Shown here piece after piece: positions 13,075 through 21,193 of a stretch of 40,292 nucleotides of DNA. The notes beneath the pieces are model-generated. The model ran no database searches and was not told where the DNA came from. It saw only the letters and a list, made by a program, of their open reading frames with translations. Location: IMG/VR virus record IMGVR_UViG_3300042465_007462, positions 1 to 40,292 of that record; one strand, given 5' to 3'. The position numbers and the translations under genes are program-made. Source of the stretch: a virus. Numbering within the stretch: position 1 is the first letter of the stretch; each line of letters opens with the position of its first letter.

Positions 13075-13499
13075 TAGAGCCGTCGTTTCCAGTACAGGGC
13101 TCGTGCAAAGGAGTAGGGGATGGCGGGCTCGTAGAGCCGAAAGCCACAGGTGATGAGGTTATTGGCGCTTGGGACGTTATCTGTGGTGTCTGAAACAGCC
13201 CAGTTGTATCCCTGTCGTTTGGCCCAGAGGAGCCGAACGCGGATCAAGCGGCGTTGGATGCCGCCCCCTCGAGCGAGCGGTGTGACACCGCAGCGGCCGA
13301 GGTAGACCCCGTCGGGGATTTGTTGGGAAGGAGACAGACACGCGAACGCGACCGGCGTGCGGCGGTGATAAGCGATCCACCAGACCCCCTCTTCCGGGAA
13401 GTACAAAGCATCGTGCGGCAGACAAGCCCGTTGCAGCTCGATGAGTGTTTCTTCGACTTCCGGGTTCGAAGGATCGACCTTTTCACAGACGACCTTCAT
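13074..13499 (-). CDS. GNAT-family N-acetyltransferase
   Basis: The 141-residue product has the GNAT acetyl-CoA site near residues 70-90 as YLGRCGVTPLARGGGIQRRL (the R-x-x-G-x-G/A loop), with preceding strands AYHRRTPVAFACLS and a following SDTTDNVPSANNLITCGF that matches GNAT motif B. The substrate is unknown; phage GNAT proteins may modify host proteins or small molecules. It lies next to the HNH gene. A weak GGCGGCC precedes the ATG at 13499. Confidence 0.8.
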   Translation of the reverse strand: MKVVCEKVDPSNPEVEETLIELQRACLPHDALYFPEEGVWWIAYHRRTPVAFACLSPSQQIPDGVYLGRCGVTPLARGGGIQRRLIRVRLLWAKRQGYNWAVSDTTDNVPSANNLITCGFRLYEPAIPYSFARALYWKRRL

Positions 13500-13526
13500 A
13501 GGCCGCCAGTGTAAGAGAAATCTTTG

Positions 13527-13868
13527 TTATTTCAACGACGCGCCGTAATACTTTAAGACTGTTTCAAAGCAGAACAAATGACCTTCCATGGTCTTGATGT
13601 CGAGTTCCTTGTCAAGCTCGAAGATCGCCATGCCGTTGTCCTTCTTGCGGGCGGCGAGGTCCGTGGTCAGCGATTCGTGCGTCCTAATGAGTTCGGCAAC
13701 GACGATCTGATCGAGAAGGTCGGTGGGCAGTTCCAGCGTAATGGACTCTGATTTGGGCTGCTTGGCGAGGAAGCGCTTGGCGGCTTTCTTGCCGAGTGTG
13801 CGTTCGAGTACAGCTTTGCGGCTCATGTTAACCCCCGATAGTCGATCGGTAACTTTTCGCTTCTTCAT
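13527..13868 (-). CDS. Hypothetical protein (113 aa)
   Basis: The start overlaps the upstream stop as ATGA. The first 40 residues are basic (KKRKVTDRLSG and RTLGKKAAKRFLAKQ); the rest is a mixed helix with SITLELPTDLLDQIVVAEL, which resembles a short strand followed by helix as in ribbon-helix-helix proteins. The latter comparison is weak. An ATG at 13826 (MSRKAVLERTL) is a possible alternative start. Function unknown. Confidence 0.65.
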   Translation of the reverse strand: MKKRKVTDRLSGVNMSRKAVLERTLGKKAAKRFLAKQPKSESITLELPTDLLDQIVVAELIRTHESLTTDLAARKKDNGMAIFELDKELDIKTMEGHLFCFETVLKYYGASLK

Positions 13869-14050
13869 CTTTTGGACTTCCGTTCAGGCGGCGTTATTTT
13901 CCACCCTTGTGGCGTCTGTCGAAAGCCTACCGCATGAAGCGCCTCGACGGAGCGGCAAGCCCCGTCAACGCGCTTGTGGCTGCGGAAGCTTTCGGGCGTC
14001 GCGAAGACTTGTTTGCATTCGGCGCAGCGGCGGATCTTGGGGACGGTCAT
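13865..14050 (-). CDS. Zinc-finger-like protein (61 aa)
   Basis: C9, C12, H25 and C32 in CAECKQVFATPESFRSHKRV and GACRS form a C2HC-type finger, followed by a GF...GW tail. This layout is common in small phage zinc-finger proteins. It is coupled to both neighbours by 4-base overlaps. It probably binds nucleic acid or a protein partner; its target is unknown. Confidence 0.7.
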   Translation of the reverse strand: MTVPKIRRCAECKQVFATPESFRSHKRVDGACRSVEALHAVGFRQTPQGWKITPPERKSKR

Positions 14051-14247
14051 TGGTCGCGGGCCTCGAGCATTGTATCGGCCATCTCGTAGGCTTCATCGGC
14101 TACGGCTTTCGCGGAGTAAATCCCACGGGAAGTGGCCAAAAGCCCAACAAGTGCCTGTGCGGCGAAGTAGTCGCGTAGCGTGAGGCCGCCTTGGATCCGG
14201 GCGTCGCCTTCGTCGTTCACTACCCGATCGGGGAATACCTGGCTCAT
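14047..14247 (-). CDS. Small conserved phage protein with GLTLRDYFAAQAL motif (66 aa)
   Basis: GLTLRDYFAAQALVGLLA followed by AKAVADEAYEMADTMLEAR is a recurrent small protein of phages of Gram-negative hosts. It is helical and has no assigned function. It sits in a string of coupled genes with 4-base overlaps on each side. Confidence 0.8.
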   Translation of the reverse strand: MSQVFPDRVVNDEGDARIQGGLTLRDYFAAQALVGLLATSRGIYSAKAVADEAYEMADTMLEARDQ

Positions 14248-14489
14248 TCGAAGTCTCCGTCGTCTACGGTGAATTCATCGATGATCTGATCCTCGAGCAG
14301 GATGCGCTGAGATTCACTCAGCACCTTGAGTATGTTTACGCGAGAGACCTTGCCGTCTGGTTTCTCGAGCGACACATAAGCGGCTTGGATATCAATCATC
14401 GGAGGCAGCGTAATACCGTTGACGTCCATGGGTTTGAGTATCTCAAAAGTGAGTTCGACGTCGAGGCTGATCTGGGTTTGATGTTTCAC
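14244..14489 (-). CDS. Hypothetical protein (81 aa, GTG start)
   Basis: A GTG at 14489 (VKHQTQISLDVEL) is preferred because AGGAAGAAAG lies just upstream; the frame upstream is Arg-rich and overlaps the previous gene. The product is beta-rich in its first half (ISLDVELTFEILKP) and helical and acidic toward the end (DDGDFE). It overlaps the ribbon-helix-helix-like gene by 47 bases. No family recognised. Confidence 0.6.
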   Translation of the reverse strand: MKHQTQISLDVELTFEILKPMDVNGITLPPMIDIQAAYVSLEKPDGKVSRVNILKVLSESQRILLEDQIIDEFTVDDGDFE

Positions 14490-14916
14490 TGTCTTTCTTC
14501 CTGTTGGCCTCGATGCGGGCGAGAAGCTCCGCTTCCTTGTACGTCTTGTCAAAGAGCTCGTCGATGAGCGGGCGGATGATGGATCCCATCCCCGCCTTGT
14601 AGAACTTTTGAAGCTCTTTGATCTTTTGGTAGGTCTCCATGTGGATCATGATCGACCGGAACTTCGTGCCCTTGCGCTTCTCTGGAGAAAAGCGACCGGG
14701 GTAGCGGTACTTGCGCTTACGCCGATAGCGCCAGACGTGCTCCTTTAATGCGGCAAGCTTGGGCTCGGCGGACTTGTCTCCGGCCTCGACGCGCGCAGTC
14801 AAGCGCCTAATTCCAATGCGTGGAAAGCGCTTGTTGAAGTCGTCGTAACTCAAGTTGATCCACTTCAGACCTTTCGGCAAAGGCTTATCGTCCGGGGATC
14901 TTTTTGCTCGTGGCAT
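14443..14916 (-). CDS. Basic protein with ribbon-helix-helix-like domain
   Basis: The 157-residue product has a highly basic middle (WRYRRKRKYRYPGRFSPEKR) and then FRSIMIHMETYQKIKELQK with GMGSIIRPLIDELFDK (86-124), which fits a strand-helix-helix DNA-binding unit of the Arc/CopG type. The last 25 residues are charged. The ATG at 14916 carries the conserved 10-mer, so it starts a leftward operon just downstream of polA. A transcriptional regulator is the best guess. Confidence 0.6.
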   Translation of the reverse strand: MPRAKRSPDDKPLPKGLKWINLSYDDFNKRFPRIGIRRLTARVEAGDKSAEPKLAALKEHVWRYRRKRKYRYPGRFSPEKRKGTKFRSIMIHMETYQKIKELQKFYKAGMGSIIRPLIDELFDKTYKEAELLARIEANRKKDSETSNPDQPRRRTHF

Positions 14917-14921
14917 ACGGT

Positions 14922-14931
14922 TCTCCTTTCT
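14922..14931 (-). promoter_or_regulatory. Start-associated element AGAAAGGAGA (14916 gene)
   Basis: Identical 10-mer 5 bases before the ATG at 14916. No clear hairpin is seen upstream of this copy. Confidence 0.75.
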
Positions 14932-14968
14932 CGTCTACGACTCTACTCGCTCGATACCGCAAACGCAA

Positions 14969-16837
14969 CTATCCTTTTGCTTCTCCCCACGAAGGCCCAA
15001 GCTCAACGTCTACACGGGAGGGGACTTCAAGGGAGACGGCTTCGGCCATGATCCGTGCGGCTTCCTGCGCCTGTTCTTTGTTCTCGACGCTCACGGCGAT
15101 CTCATCGTGCACTTGCAAGAGAAGTCGGAAGCCGGCTTTGTTGAGCGCGACCATCGCGGCCTTGGTCTGATCCGCAGCCGAGCCTTGAATGAGGCGATTA
15201 AGCCCTTTGTACGTCATCGCACGCTTGATCCGTGGTCCGTATTCCACGACGGCTTGTTCGCGCGGCAGCGCCTTGTTGATGCCGTACTCGACGGGTTCCC
15301 AGAGCGGGAAGCGGCATTTGCGGCCAAGCAGCGTACGGATCGAGCCGTTTGATGCGGGGTGTTCGATGCGCTTCATCACGGCATTGACCGTGCCCTTCAA
15401 GAACGGGACGTTCATGTGGAAGCTACTGATCAGCTCCCCGGCTTCATCGAGCGGCAGGTCGAGGGAGTTGGCAAGCTTCTGCTTGCCCATCCCGTACATC
15501 AATCCAAGTCCGATGGTCTTTGCGGCTTTGCGTTGGATCCCCGCCATATCTGCCACCATTTGGTGGAAGTCGGTGTCTGGGTTGCTGCGATATGCCTCCG
15601 CCATGCGCTCCGCTCCTGGTAGATCGAGGAGGGTAGCGTAGTGGACGAGAAGCCGAGGCTCCTGTGAGCTGAAGTCGTTTGCCGCCCAAAGCTGTCCTTC
15701 TTCGGGGAGGAAAAGCGAGCGAACCATCGGGCCGATAATTTCATGACGCGCGGGTACCTGTTGTAGGTTGGGGTTGTTCATCGAGAGACGCCCGGTGACG
15801 GTACCACCGTCTTCGGATCGCATCTGGTTGATGTGCGGGTGGATGCGCCCATCGGCGGCGCTGTGATTCATGTAAGGCTCGAGGAAAGTGCCGTGGGTCT
15901 TGTTGAACTCACGGGCTTCGATGATGAGCTTGGCGATCTCGTGATCGTGGCCGTCGAGGAAGGTCTTGGTGAAGCTCGGCAGGCCCGTTGCGGTCTTGGG
16001 ATAAAGAATCCCGAGCTTGTCGAAGGCCTTGGCAATGCTCGCCGCGGCCCAGATGTCGACCTTCTCGCCAGAGAGGGCTTTGATCTGCTTGATGTGTTCG
16101 GCTTCCTTGCGCTTGAATTCGGCGATAAGTTGTTCGCACTTGTCGCGATTGAAGCGGATGCCTTGGAACGTGAGGTTGATCAGCACTGGCAGCAGCTCGG
16201 TCTCAAGCGTGAAGATCGACTCGACTTCTTCTTTCTTGATGAGCGTCTTGAGGTGGTGCCAGAGCTTGAGCGTGAGCGCCGCGTCTTGCTCGGCGTACTC
16301 GCCGACGTACATGGCGGGGAGCTTCCAAAGCTCTTTCTTGGCGTGCACGCCGAAGTCGGAGGCGGCGTCCTTCAAGCCCTGCTCTGACTTGACCTCTTTG
16401 AGGTAGTCGAAGCCGAGGCTGTTGAGGGCGTAGCTGAAGCGATTCTCGTCGATGAGAGGCGCCGCGAGCATGGTGTCGTAGACCGTGCCGTTGACCGTGA
16501 AGCCCGAGGCTCGAAGCCAGCCAAGATCGTAGGCGGCGTTGTGCATGATCTTGTCGCACGGCAGCTCGAGGACTTTCTTCATCCATCGATTAACGATGCG
16601 TTCGTCGAGATTGCCGCCGCCTTGATGGGCGATCGGGAAGTAACCCTTCCATCCGTCTACCGCGACGGCGTAGCCGACGATGTAACCGTCCTTCCGGGGC
16701 CATCCTGGCCCCATCGACTCCATGTGGGGGTCACACGTTTCAAGGTCGATCGCAATCTCCGTTGCGGCGGAAAGATCTGGAAAGCTGGCGGGCGGCACCC
16801 ACTCCGAGGGCCGCTGGAACATAGGCATGGTGCTCAA
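14969..16837 (-). CDS. polA: DNA polymerase, family A, with 3'-5' exonuclease
   Basis: Replicative polymerase (622 aa). The exonuclease domain is complete: D31/E33 (AIDLETCDP), N100-D104 (HNAAYDLGW) and Y181-D185 (YAEQD). The polymerase domain has TGRLS (348-352), motif A ANDFSSQEPR with D388, motif B RKAAKTIGLGLMYG (436-449) and motif C QVHDE (H577, D578, E579). The residue matching E. coli Phe762 is Leu444, a variant known in phage PolA. There is no 5'-3' exonuclease domain, as usual in phages. The TTG at 16837 overlaps the helicase stop and has AAGGGG upstream; ATG 16828 is the alternative. Confidence 0.95.
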   Translation of the reverse strand: MSTMPMFQRPSEWVPPASFPDLSAATEIAIDLETCDPHMESMGPGWPRKDGYIVGYAVAVDGWKGYFPIAHQGGGNLDERIVNRWMKKVLELPCDKIMHNAAYDLGWLRASGFTVNGTVYDTMLAAPLIDENRFSYALNSLGFDYLKEVKSEQGLKDAASDFGVHAKKELWKLPAMYVGEYAEQDAALTLKLWHHLKTLIKKEEVESIFTLETELLPVLINLTFQGIRFNRDKCEQLIAEFKRKEAEHIKQIKALSGEKVDIWAAASIAKAFDKLGILYPKTATGLPSFTKTFLDGHDHEIAKLIIEAREFNKTHGTFLEPYMNHSAADGRIHPHINQMRSEDGGTVTGRLSMNNPNLQQVPARHEIIGPMVRSLFLPEEGQLWAANDFSSQEPRLLVHYATLLDLPGAERMAEAYRSNPDTDFHQMVADMAGIQRKAAKTIGLGLMYGMGKQKLANSLDLPLDEAGELISSFHMNVPFLKGTVNAVMKRIEHPASNGSIRTLLGRKCRFPLWEPVEYGINKALPREQAVVEYGPRIKRAMTYKGLNRLIQGSAADQTKAAMVALNKAGFRLLLQVHDEIAVSVENKEQAQEAARIMAEAVSLEVPSRVDVELGPSWGEAKG

Positions 16838-18333
16838 AGTCGAAACCCCTTGTAAGAATTCTTGGGTAAAACAAAATGCAAAGACTGCTTGGCGCGAGTA
16901 ATGCCGACGTAGAGCAGCCGATTGATGTCATCGGAGTTCTTGTCGTACTCCTGCGCGAACTTGGTCGAAAGGTCGCCGATGAGGAGGACGTTGTCCGCCT
17001 CGCCGCCCTTGGCGCCGTGGATCGTGGACAGTTTGATCGGCACCTTGCCGGTGATCTTCATGCCGCGGCGAAGGATGGCAATGATGTAGTTACGCTTGTC
17101 CTCGCTGATTTTGGTCAGTGCTTCGTGCCAGATCGCATCGGTCTGTAGGCCATGGTCCTTGGTCAGCGAGGCGTGCGTATACAGCGCTTCTACGCTCGCC
17201 GTCTTCAGCCCTTTGTAGCCGCGTTTGATGGCACTTCCGTCGAGGTACTTGTAGATCAGTTTGACGGTCTCGAAGGGAACTTCCCCGCCCCTGCGCAGTC
17301 GTTCCCAGCCGCTGACGGCGTGGAGGACAGAATCGGGAATGCTCCGTTGTCCGTGGCGCTCGAAGAGTAGGCCTTGGGACTTGATCCACTCGTGCATCTC
17401 CGTGAGCAGGTAGTTCGTGGAGGCGAGCACGAGCCATTCGCCCTTGGTGATGTCGACGTGGTGGAAGTCGTTGTAATAGGCGATCGTGCCGCCTTCGGTG
17501 CGCGGCTTCCAAGTCTTCGGCTGGCGCTTGCGGATGCGGTTGACCACTTGATCAGCGAGCGCGTGGATCTTGGAGGGGACACGGTAGGATTGGTCGAGGA
17601 CGCGGATCTCCCCGTCGAGGGTGAGGAAGGAGTCTACGTCCGCACCGGCCCATGTGTAGACTGCCTGGTCGTCGTCGCCGGCGATGTAGGTACGCTCGGC
17701 TCGTTCAATAAGCTCTTTAACGAGACGCCACTGTAATTGCGATAAATCCTGAGCTTCGTCAATAATTAATGTTTTTAATGACGGAAGTCTTTCAGGTTCC
17801 TCAATAACTTTCTCCAACAGGTCCGTAAAGTCCAGGAGCCCGCGTGAGGCTTTGTAATGTCTGTAGGCCCGATCAACATACTCGAAGTGATGCCACTCGA
17901 TCGTCATCCGGCTCTCGTTGTAGTGCTGGCGAAGATCCTTGCCCTTGATCCGCGCGATGTTGACCTCGTTCAAGATCGGGTGGTCGGCCTTGATGGCAAA
18001 CTCCTCTTCACCCTTCTCCACGCCCAGCTCAATCCCCGCCTCTTTAGCGAACTCTGCGTAGTGCTCGGCGGCCATCATGTCCTTGCTGGTGATACCGAGG
18101 CAGCGGTAGGCGAGCGAGTGCAGGGTGCGGAACCACGGGAAGTCTAGGTCTTGGTTTAGTGCCGGGAACTTCTGGATCGCCCGGTCACGGGCTTCGGTCG
18201 CTGCCTTGCGGGTGAAGGCAAAGTAGCCGATCTGCGTCGGATGGACGTCCGCCGCAAGTTCGTTTTGTACCACCGAGAGCAGGTAAGTCGTCTTGCCTGC
18301 GCCCGGAGGACCGAAGACCTTCTCTACGCTCAT
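16834..18333 (-). CDS. UvrD/Rep-like superfamily 1 helicase
   Basis: An SF1A DNA helicase of 499 residues, shorter than UvrD. Motifs in order: I GPPGAGKT (8-15), Ia FAFTRKAATEARDR (39-52), II IIDEAQD (190-196), III AGDDDQAVYTWAGA (218-231), IV QSYRVP (248-253), V STIHGAKGGEADNV, VI LLYVGITRAK near the C-terminus. It lies between polA and primase, coupled to polA, so it probably unwinds ahead of or behind the fork, or acts in recombination. The start overlaps the upstream stop as ATGA. Confidence 0.93.
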   Translation of the reverse strand: MSVEKVFGPPGAGKTTYLLSVVQNELAADVHPTQIGYFAFTRKAATEARDRAIQKFPALNQDLDFPWFRTLHSLAYRCLGITSKDMMAAEHYAEFAKEAGIELGVEKGEEEFAIKADHPILNEVNIARIKGKDLRQHYNESRMTIEWHHFEYVDRAYRHYKASRGLLDFTDLLEKVIEEPERLPSLKTLIIDEAQDLSQLQWRLVKELIERAERTYIAGDDDQAVYTWAGADVDSFLTLDGEIRVLDQSYRVPSKIHALADQVVNRIRKRQPKTWKPRTEGGTIAYYNDFHHVDITKGEWLVLASTNYLLTEMHEWIKSQGLLFERHGQRSIPDSVLHAVSGWERLRRGGEVPFETVKLIYKYLDGSAIKRGYKGLKTASVEALYTHASLTKDHGLQTDAIWHEALTKISEDKRNYIIAILRRGMKITGKVPIKLSTIHGAKGGEADNVLLIGDLSTKFAQEYDKNSDDINRLLYVGITRAKQSLHFVLPKNSYKGFRL

Positions 18334-18506
18334 GGCTCGAGGAGCGGCGCCGGGAAGTAAGGGACGACTTGGATCGCGAACTGCTCGGGCTGCTCGGCTT
18401 GCTTGTCTTGCGCATCGCGGTAGTCGTCGTACACGCCGGCGATCGTTACAGGGCGATCGGGCTTGATCCAGTAGACAACAAACACCATGCGTTGGTGGTT
18501 ATTCAT
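18330..18506 (-). CDS. Small hypothetical protein (58 aa)
   Basis: The ATG at 18506 (MNNHQRMVFVVYW) overlaps the preceding stop by 8 bases; the longer upstream frame is Ser/Arg-rich and lies over the neighbouring gene. The product looks like a small strand-helix-strand domain: VFVVYWIKPDRPVTIAGVY, then DDYRDAQDKQAE, then FAIQVVPYFP. It is coupled to the helicase. Function unknown. Confidence 0.65.
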   Translation of the reverse strand: MNNHQRMVFVVYWIKPDRPVTIAGVYDDYRDAQDKQAEQPEQFAIQVVPYFPAPLLEP

Positions 18507-18798
18507 CGTCGATCCCTCGCAGTCCATCTTCCGCCTCGAGGATCTCCTCGACGCGATCCATCGAACACGGCCATACGATGATCGGGGTCGTCTCGCCGAT
18601 GTAGGCGTTCTCGATGTTGTAGCTGATGTACTCCTCCGCTTCGTCCTGCGAGAGCCCGGACTGATGCATGAGGATCGTGACGATGACATCGCCGTCGTAG
18701 ATCAGCGTATCGATGCGGCGTGCACCGCCGCCTTCTTCACGCTGCCACACAGTTGCCATGCCGATTAATGCACTGTCAAAACCGTCTATCTTTCTCAT
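18499..18798 (-). CDS. Conserved phage hypothetical protein (99 aa)
   Basis: GFDSALIGMA near the start, IDTLIYDGDVIVTILM in the middle and the segment SQDEAEEYISYNIENAYIGE with TTPIIVW are features of a small phage family found near replication genes. No function is assigned. The ATG at 18798 shares a base with the primase stop, so it is translated with the primase. Confidence 0.75.
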   Translation of the reverse strand: MRKIDGFDSALIGMATVWQREEGGGARRIDTLIYDGDVIVTILMHQSGLSQDEAEEYISYNIENAYIGETTPIIVWPCSMDRVEEILEAEDGLRGIDDE

Positions 18799-20330
18799 TA
18801 GAAGGGACTCCTGCTTTTCTTCTGTTCAGGGGTGTCAAACGGTGAATCTTGTCGCTCGAAGCGAGGGATGCGCCAGCACCGCGTCGCGCGGTTCTTGAGG
18901 AAGAGGCTGATGGGCTCACCGCCAAGGTCGCGCAGCCGCTGGGCCATCTTCGGCAGCGACATGCTCTTGAAGTTATTGCGAGTAAGGTGCGCCTCGAGAT
19001 CCTTCATGCGGAAGTACGTGCGAGCTTCTTCGTCACTCGTCCACGGCCTGCCGAGCAGGATCTCGTCGCGATCCATCGCCTGCTGCAAGTGCGTGCAGAA
19101 CTCCTCGAGGAGATCGTTGAAGCGGCCCGTGACCGTGGTGTCCTCACTTGCCGCGGTGATCTGCTCCGTCTCGACCATCTCCGTGAGCAATGCATTGAGA
19201 AGCTGCTCCCAGTCGGGCTTCTTCACCGCGGGCGGGAGGATGTTGAGCTTCTCGACGCAGGACTTTTGGAAGGCCATTTGGTTGAAGAGGCTTTCCGTGT
19301 CGAGTTCGATGCGCTTGCCGTTGACATCGAGGAACCAAAGCGGCGGCTCACTCGCGTACTTCGAGAGCGCAGAGAGCTGCGGAGAGTCTGGCCCGTGGGC
19401 CCCGATCCCAAACTTACGAGTCCTGCACAGGCCGCTGTTACAAAAGCTATTGAGCGGCGCGTCCTTGCACTTGTACTTGTACTCTTTTTTGCTGAGTTGT
19501 CTGATCAGCGTCTGAACTTCGTTGTTCGGGAGCGGTGGGCTCACGTACTTGTAGTTGTACTCAACCATCAAGTTGTCCCACGTCGCCGGGTGTGCGCGTT
19601 TCAAGTAGAGGCCGATGTTAAAGAGTGCATTGTTCCGTGTGCCTTCGGGAACGCCCTGTGCGCAGATCGCCTGCAAGCACGGTGGCCCGTCCTTGACCGG
19701 CGCGTCGGGAGCCTTCGGTTCCTCGGGGAACTTGAGGTCTTTCTCCTGCACGAACTGGTCGTACAGGGCGTAGAACTCTTCCATCGTCGCGGCTTTGCCA
19801 TCGTCTTTGAAGGCATAGCGCATCGTGTCGTCGCCGCCGAAGTACGGCAGGTTTAGGAAGTTGCCGGTATCGCCTCGCTCGACGAGGATCTCGGCTTGCT
19901 TCGGAAAGATTTCGCGACCAGCTTCACCAAGAAGGGCTGCGGAGGCTTTCAGATATCGCTGCATCTCGGCAGCGGGGATCGGTTCTTTGACGAACAAGAA
20001 TACGTGCGCGCCGCCTGACTTGCTGCGGCACACGACAAGGGGCAGCTCGAGGCTGCGAATCTTTTTGATCAACCCCGCGTGATCGAGAGGATACTGATCA
20101 ATATCAATACATCCCCAGATGCAGGAGTTATCGGCACGAATGGGGATGATGCCCAGCGACGGCTCAACGCCCTCGATGTGCTTCTGCCAAAGATCATCAG
20201 TCGGCGGCTTGCGAACGACAACGGCTTTACCGGCTTGCTTGCCATTACCTTTGTCGCCTTCGATCTTGTACGTCCCATAGGCAATATCCAAGCCCGAAAA
20301 AATTGCCTTGAAACGTGAAATATCGGTCAT
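18798..20330 (-). CDS. AEP-type DNA primase (no fused helicase)
   Basis: The N-terminal half is an archaeo-eukaryotic primase/polymerase domain: catalytic DIDQY (D76, D78), then CRSKSGGAHVFLF with His109, then FPKQAEILVERGDTGNFLNLPYFGG. This matches primases of the TOTE/phage type. A PriCT-like helical segment (about 215-285) is followed by a Cys cluster KCKDAPLNSFCNSGLCRTRK (288-306). There is no Walker A motif, so a helicase must be supplied separately; the UvrD-like and SNF2-like genes are the visible candidates. Length 510 aa. Confidence 0.88.
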   Translation of the reverse strand: MTDISRFKAIFSGLDIAYGTYKIEGDKGNGKQAGKAVVVRKPPTDDLWQKHIEGVEPSLGIIPIRADNSCIWGCIDIDQYPLDHAGLIKKIRSLELPLVVCRSKSGGAHVFLFVKEPIPAAEMQRYLKASAALLGEAGREIFPKQAEILVERGDTGNFLNLPYFGGDDTMRYAFKDDGKAATMEEFYALYDQFVQEKDLKFPEEPKAPDAPVKDGPPCLQAICAQGVPEGTRNNALFNIGLYLKRAHPATWDNLMVEYNYKYVSPPLPNNEVQTLIRQLSKKEYKYKCKDAPLNSFCNSGLCRTRKFGIGAHGPDSPQLSALSKYASEPPLWFLDVNGKRIELDTESLFNQMAFQKSCVEKLNILPPAVKKPDWEQLLNALLTEMVETEQITAASEDTTVTGRFNDLLEEFCTHLQQAMDRDEILLGRPWTSDEEARTYFRMKDLEAHLTRNNFKSMSLPKMAQRLRDLGGEPISLFLKNRATRCWRIPRFERQDSPFDTPEQKKSRSPF

Positions 20331-20406
20331 TTCTGCTTTCTCGAAAGATGGGGCCTACTTGCAACATGTAAGTGGGGGACAGCATTGCTTTCGGCCCCGG
20401 GAAACA
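20331..20406 (-). other. Short intergenic region with inverted repeats
   Basis: Between the ssDNA-binding candidate and the primase. GGGGCC and GGCCCC arms enclose an inner weak dyad ACTTACATGTTGCAAGT on the minus strand. A variant of the start element, AGAAAGCAGAA, precedes the primase ATG. It may be an attenuator or mRNA-processing structure. Confidence 0.35.
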
Positions 20407-21180
20407 TCAGAACGGTGTGGCGCCAGAGGCTCCTTCACCGTCGCTATCGTGCTTGGTCTTCACCGCACCGGATGACACCGATGCCGCAAAGCTCTTACAA
20501 ATAGCGTAAATGCTCTCGTCTTCGACAGTACCGATACGCTCGACTTCCCAGCCGAACCACTTGCCCTTGTCGTTCGACTCAGGCTGCGTGGAAAGCCGGT
20601 ACATCTGACTGTACATCGGGGGCGTGAACAGGCCGTTCTTACCCTGGAGCTTAACCCCTTGCATCATGCTGTTCCACTTGCGGCTCTTCTTGAGCTGCGT
20701 GGACTTCATCACGACGAGGGCCGGCGCGGGGGTGCCGTCTTCGCCAATGACCATGATGTAGTGGTTGGCCGTGTTTTCGATGTAATTACCGTTGTCCAAG
20801 TAGTCCTTGTTGTCACCGGGTTCCCGATGAGTTTTGGACAAGATGTCACTAGTTGCCGGATAGATATGAATGGGCGCGCCAGATCCGCTGCCCCGCGGAG
20901 CCCACTCGATGTACTGACGCACATAGGCGCACGGAACGACCGTGATGCCCTTCTTGCCGTCATAGAGTTGGTTCGTAACGGAGTTCAGGATCATGCCGGG
21001 CAGTGCTCCGTCGAGCTCACCGACTTCGGGTGAAGTATTGGTGAGCAAGCGCAGGAACGGCAGGGCGAAATCGTCCTGATTCATTCCCGCAAAGCTACTA
21101 CCGGCATCCTCCTCAAAAGCCGAGGCAATTGCCAAGGCGGTCGAGGCTTGGGATTTTTCTGCAAGTGCTGTTTTAGCCAT
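20407..21180 (-). CDS. Possible ssDNA-binding protein (257 aa)
   Basis: The ATG at 21180 follows AAAGGACC. The product has NQDDFALPFLRLLTNTSPEV, a beta-rich core (KKGITVVPCAYVRQYIEW; NHYIMVIGEDGTPAPALVVM) with several aromatic and basic residues, and an acidic, flexible C-terminus ending in DSDGEGASGATPF. A beta core plus acidic tail ending in Phe is what phage and bacterial ssDNA-binding proteins use to recruit partners. It lies directly before the primase in the replication operon. I do not recognise an OB-fold signature, so this is inference. Confidence 0.45.
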   Translation of the reverse strand: MAKTALAEKSQASTALAIASAFEEDAGSSFAGMNQDDFALPFLRLLTNTSPEVGELDGALPGMILNSVTNQLYDGKKGITVVPCAYVRQYIEWAPRGSGSGAPIHIYPATSDILSKTHREPGDNKDYLDNGNYIENTANHYIMVIGEDGTPAPALVVMKSTQLKKSRKWNSMMQGVKLQGKNGLFTPPMYSQMYRLSTQPESNDKGKWFGWEVERIGTVEDESIYAICKSFAASVSSGAVKTKHDSDGEGASGATPF

Positions 21181-21193
21181 TTTTCGTGGTCCT

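Noticed and set aside
14969-14997. Possible programmed frameshift after polA
   Set aside because: The polymerase ends normally after its C-terminal region with no slippery sequence or downstream in-frame extension.
15833-20318. Plus-strand frames antisense to polA, helicase and primase (up to 335 codons)
   Set aside because: The minus strand carries complete catalytic motifs; antisense frames lack any recognisable domain.
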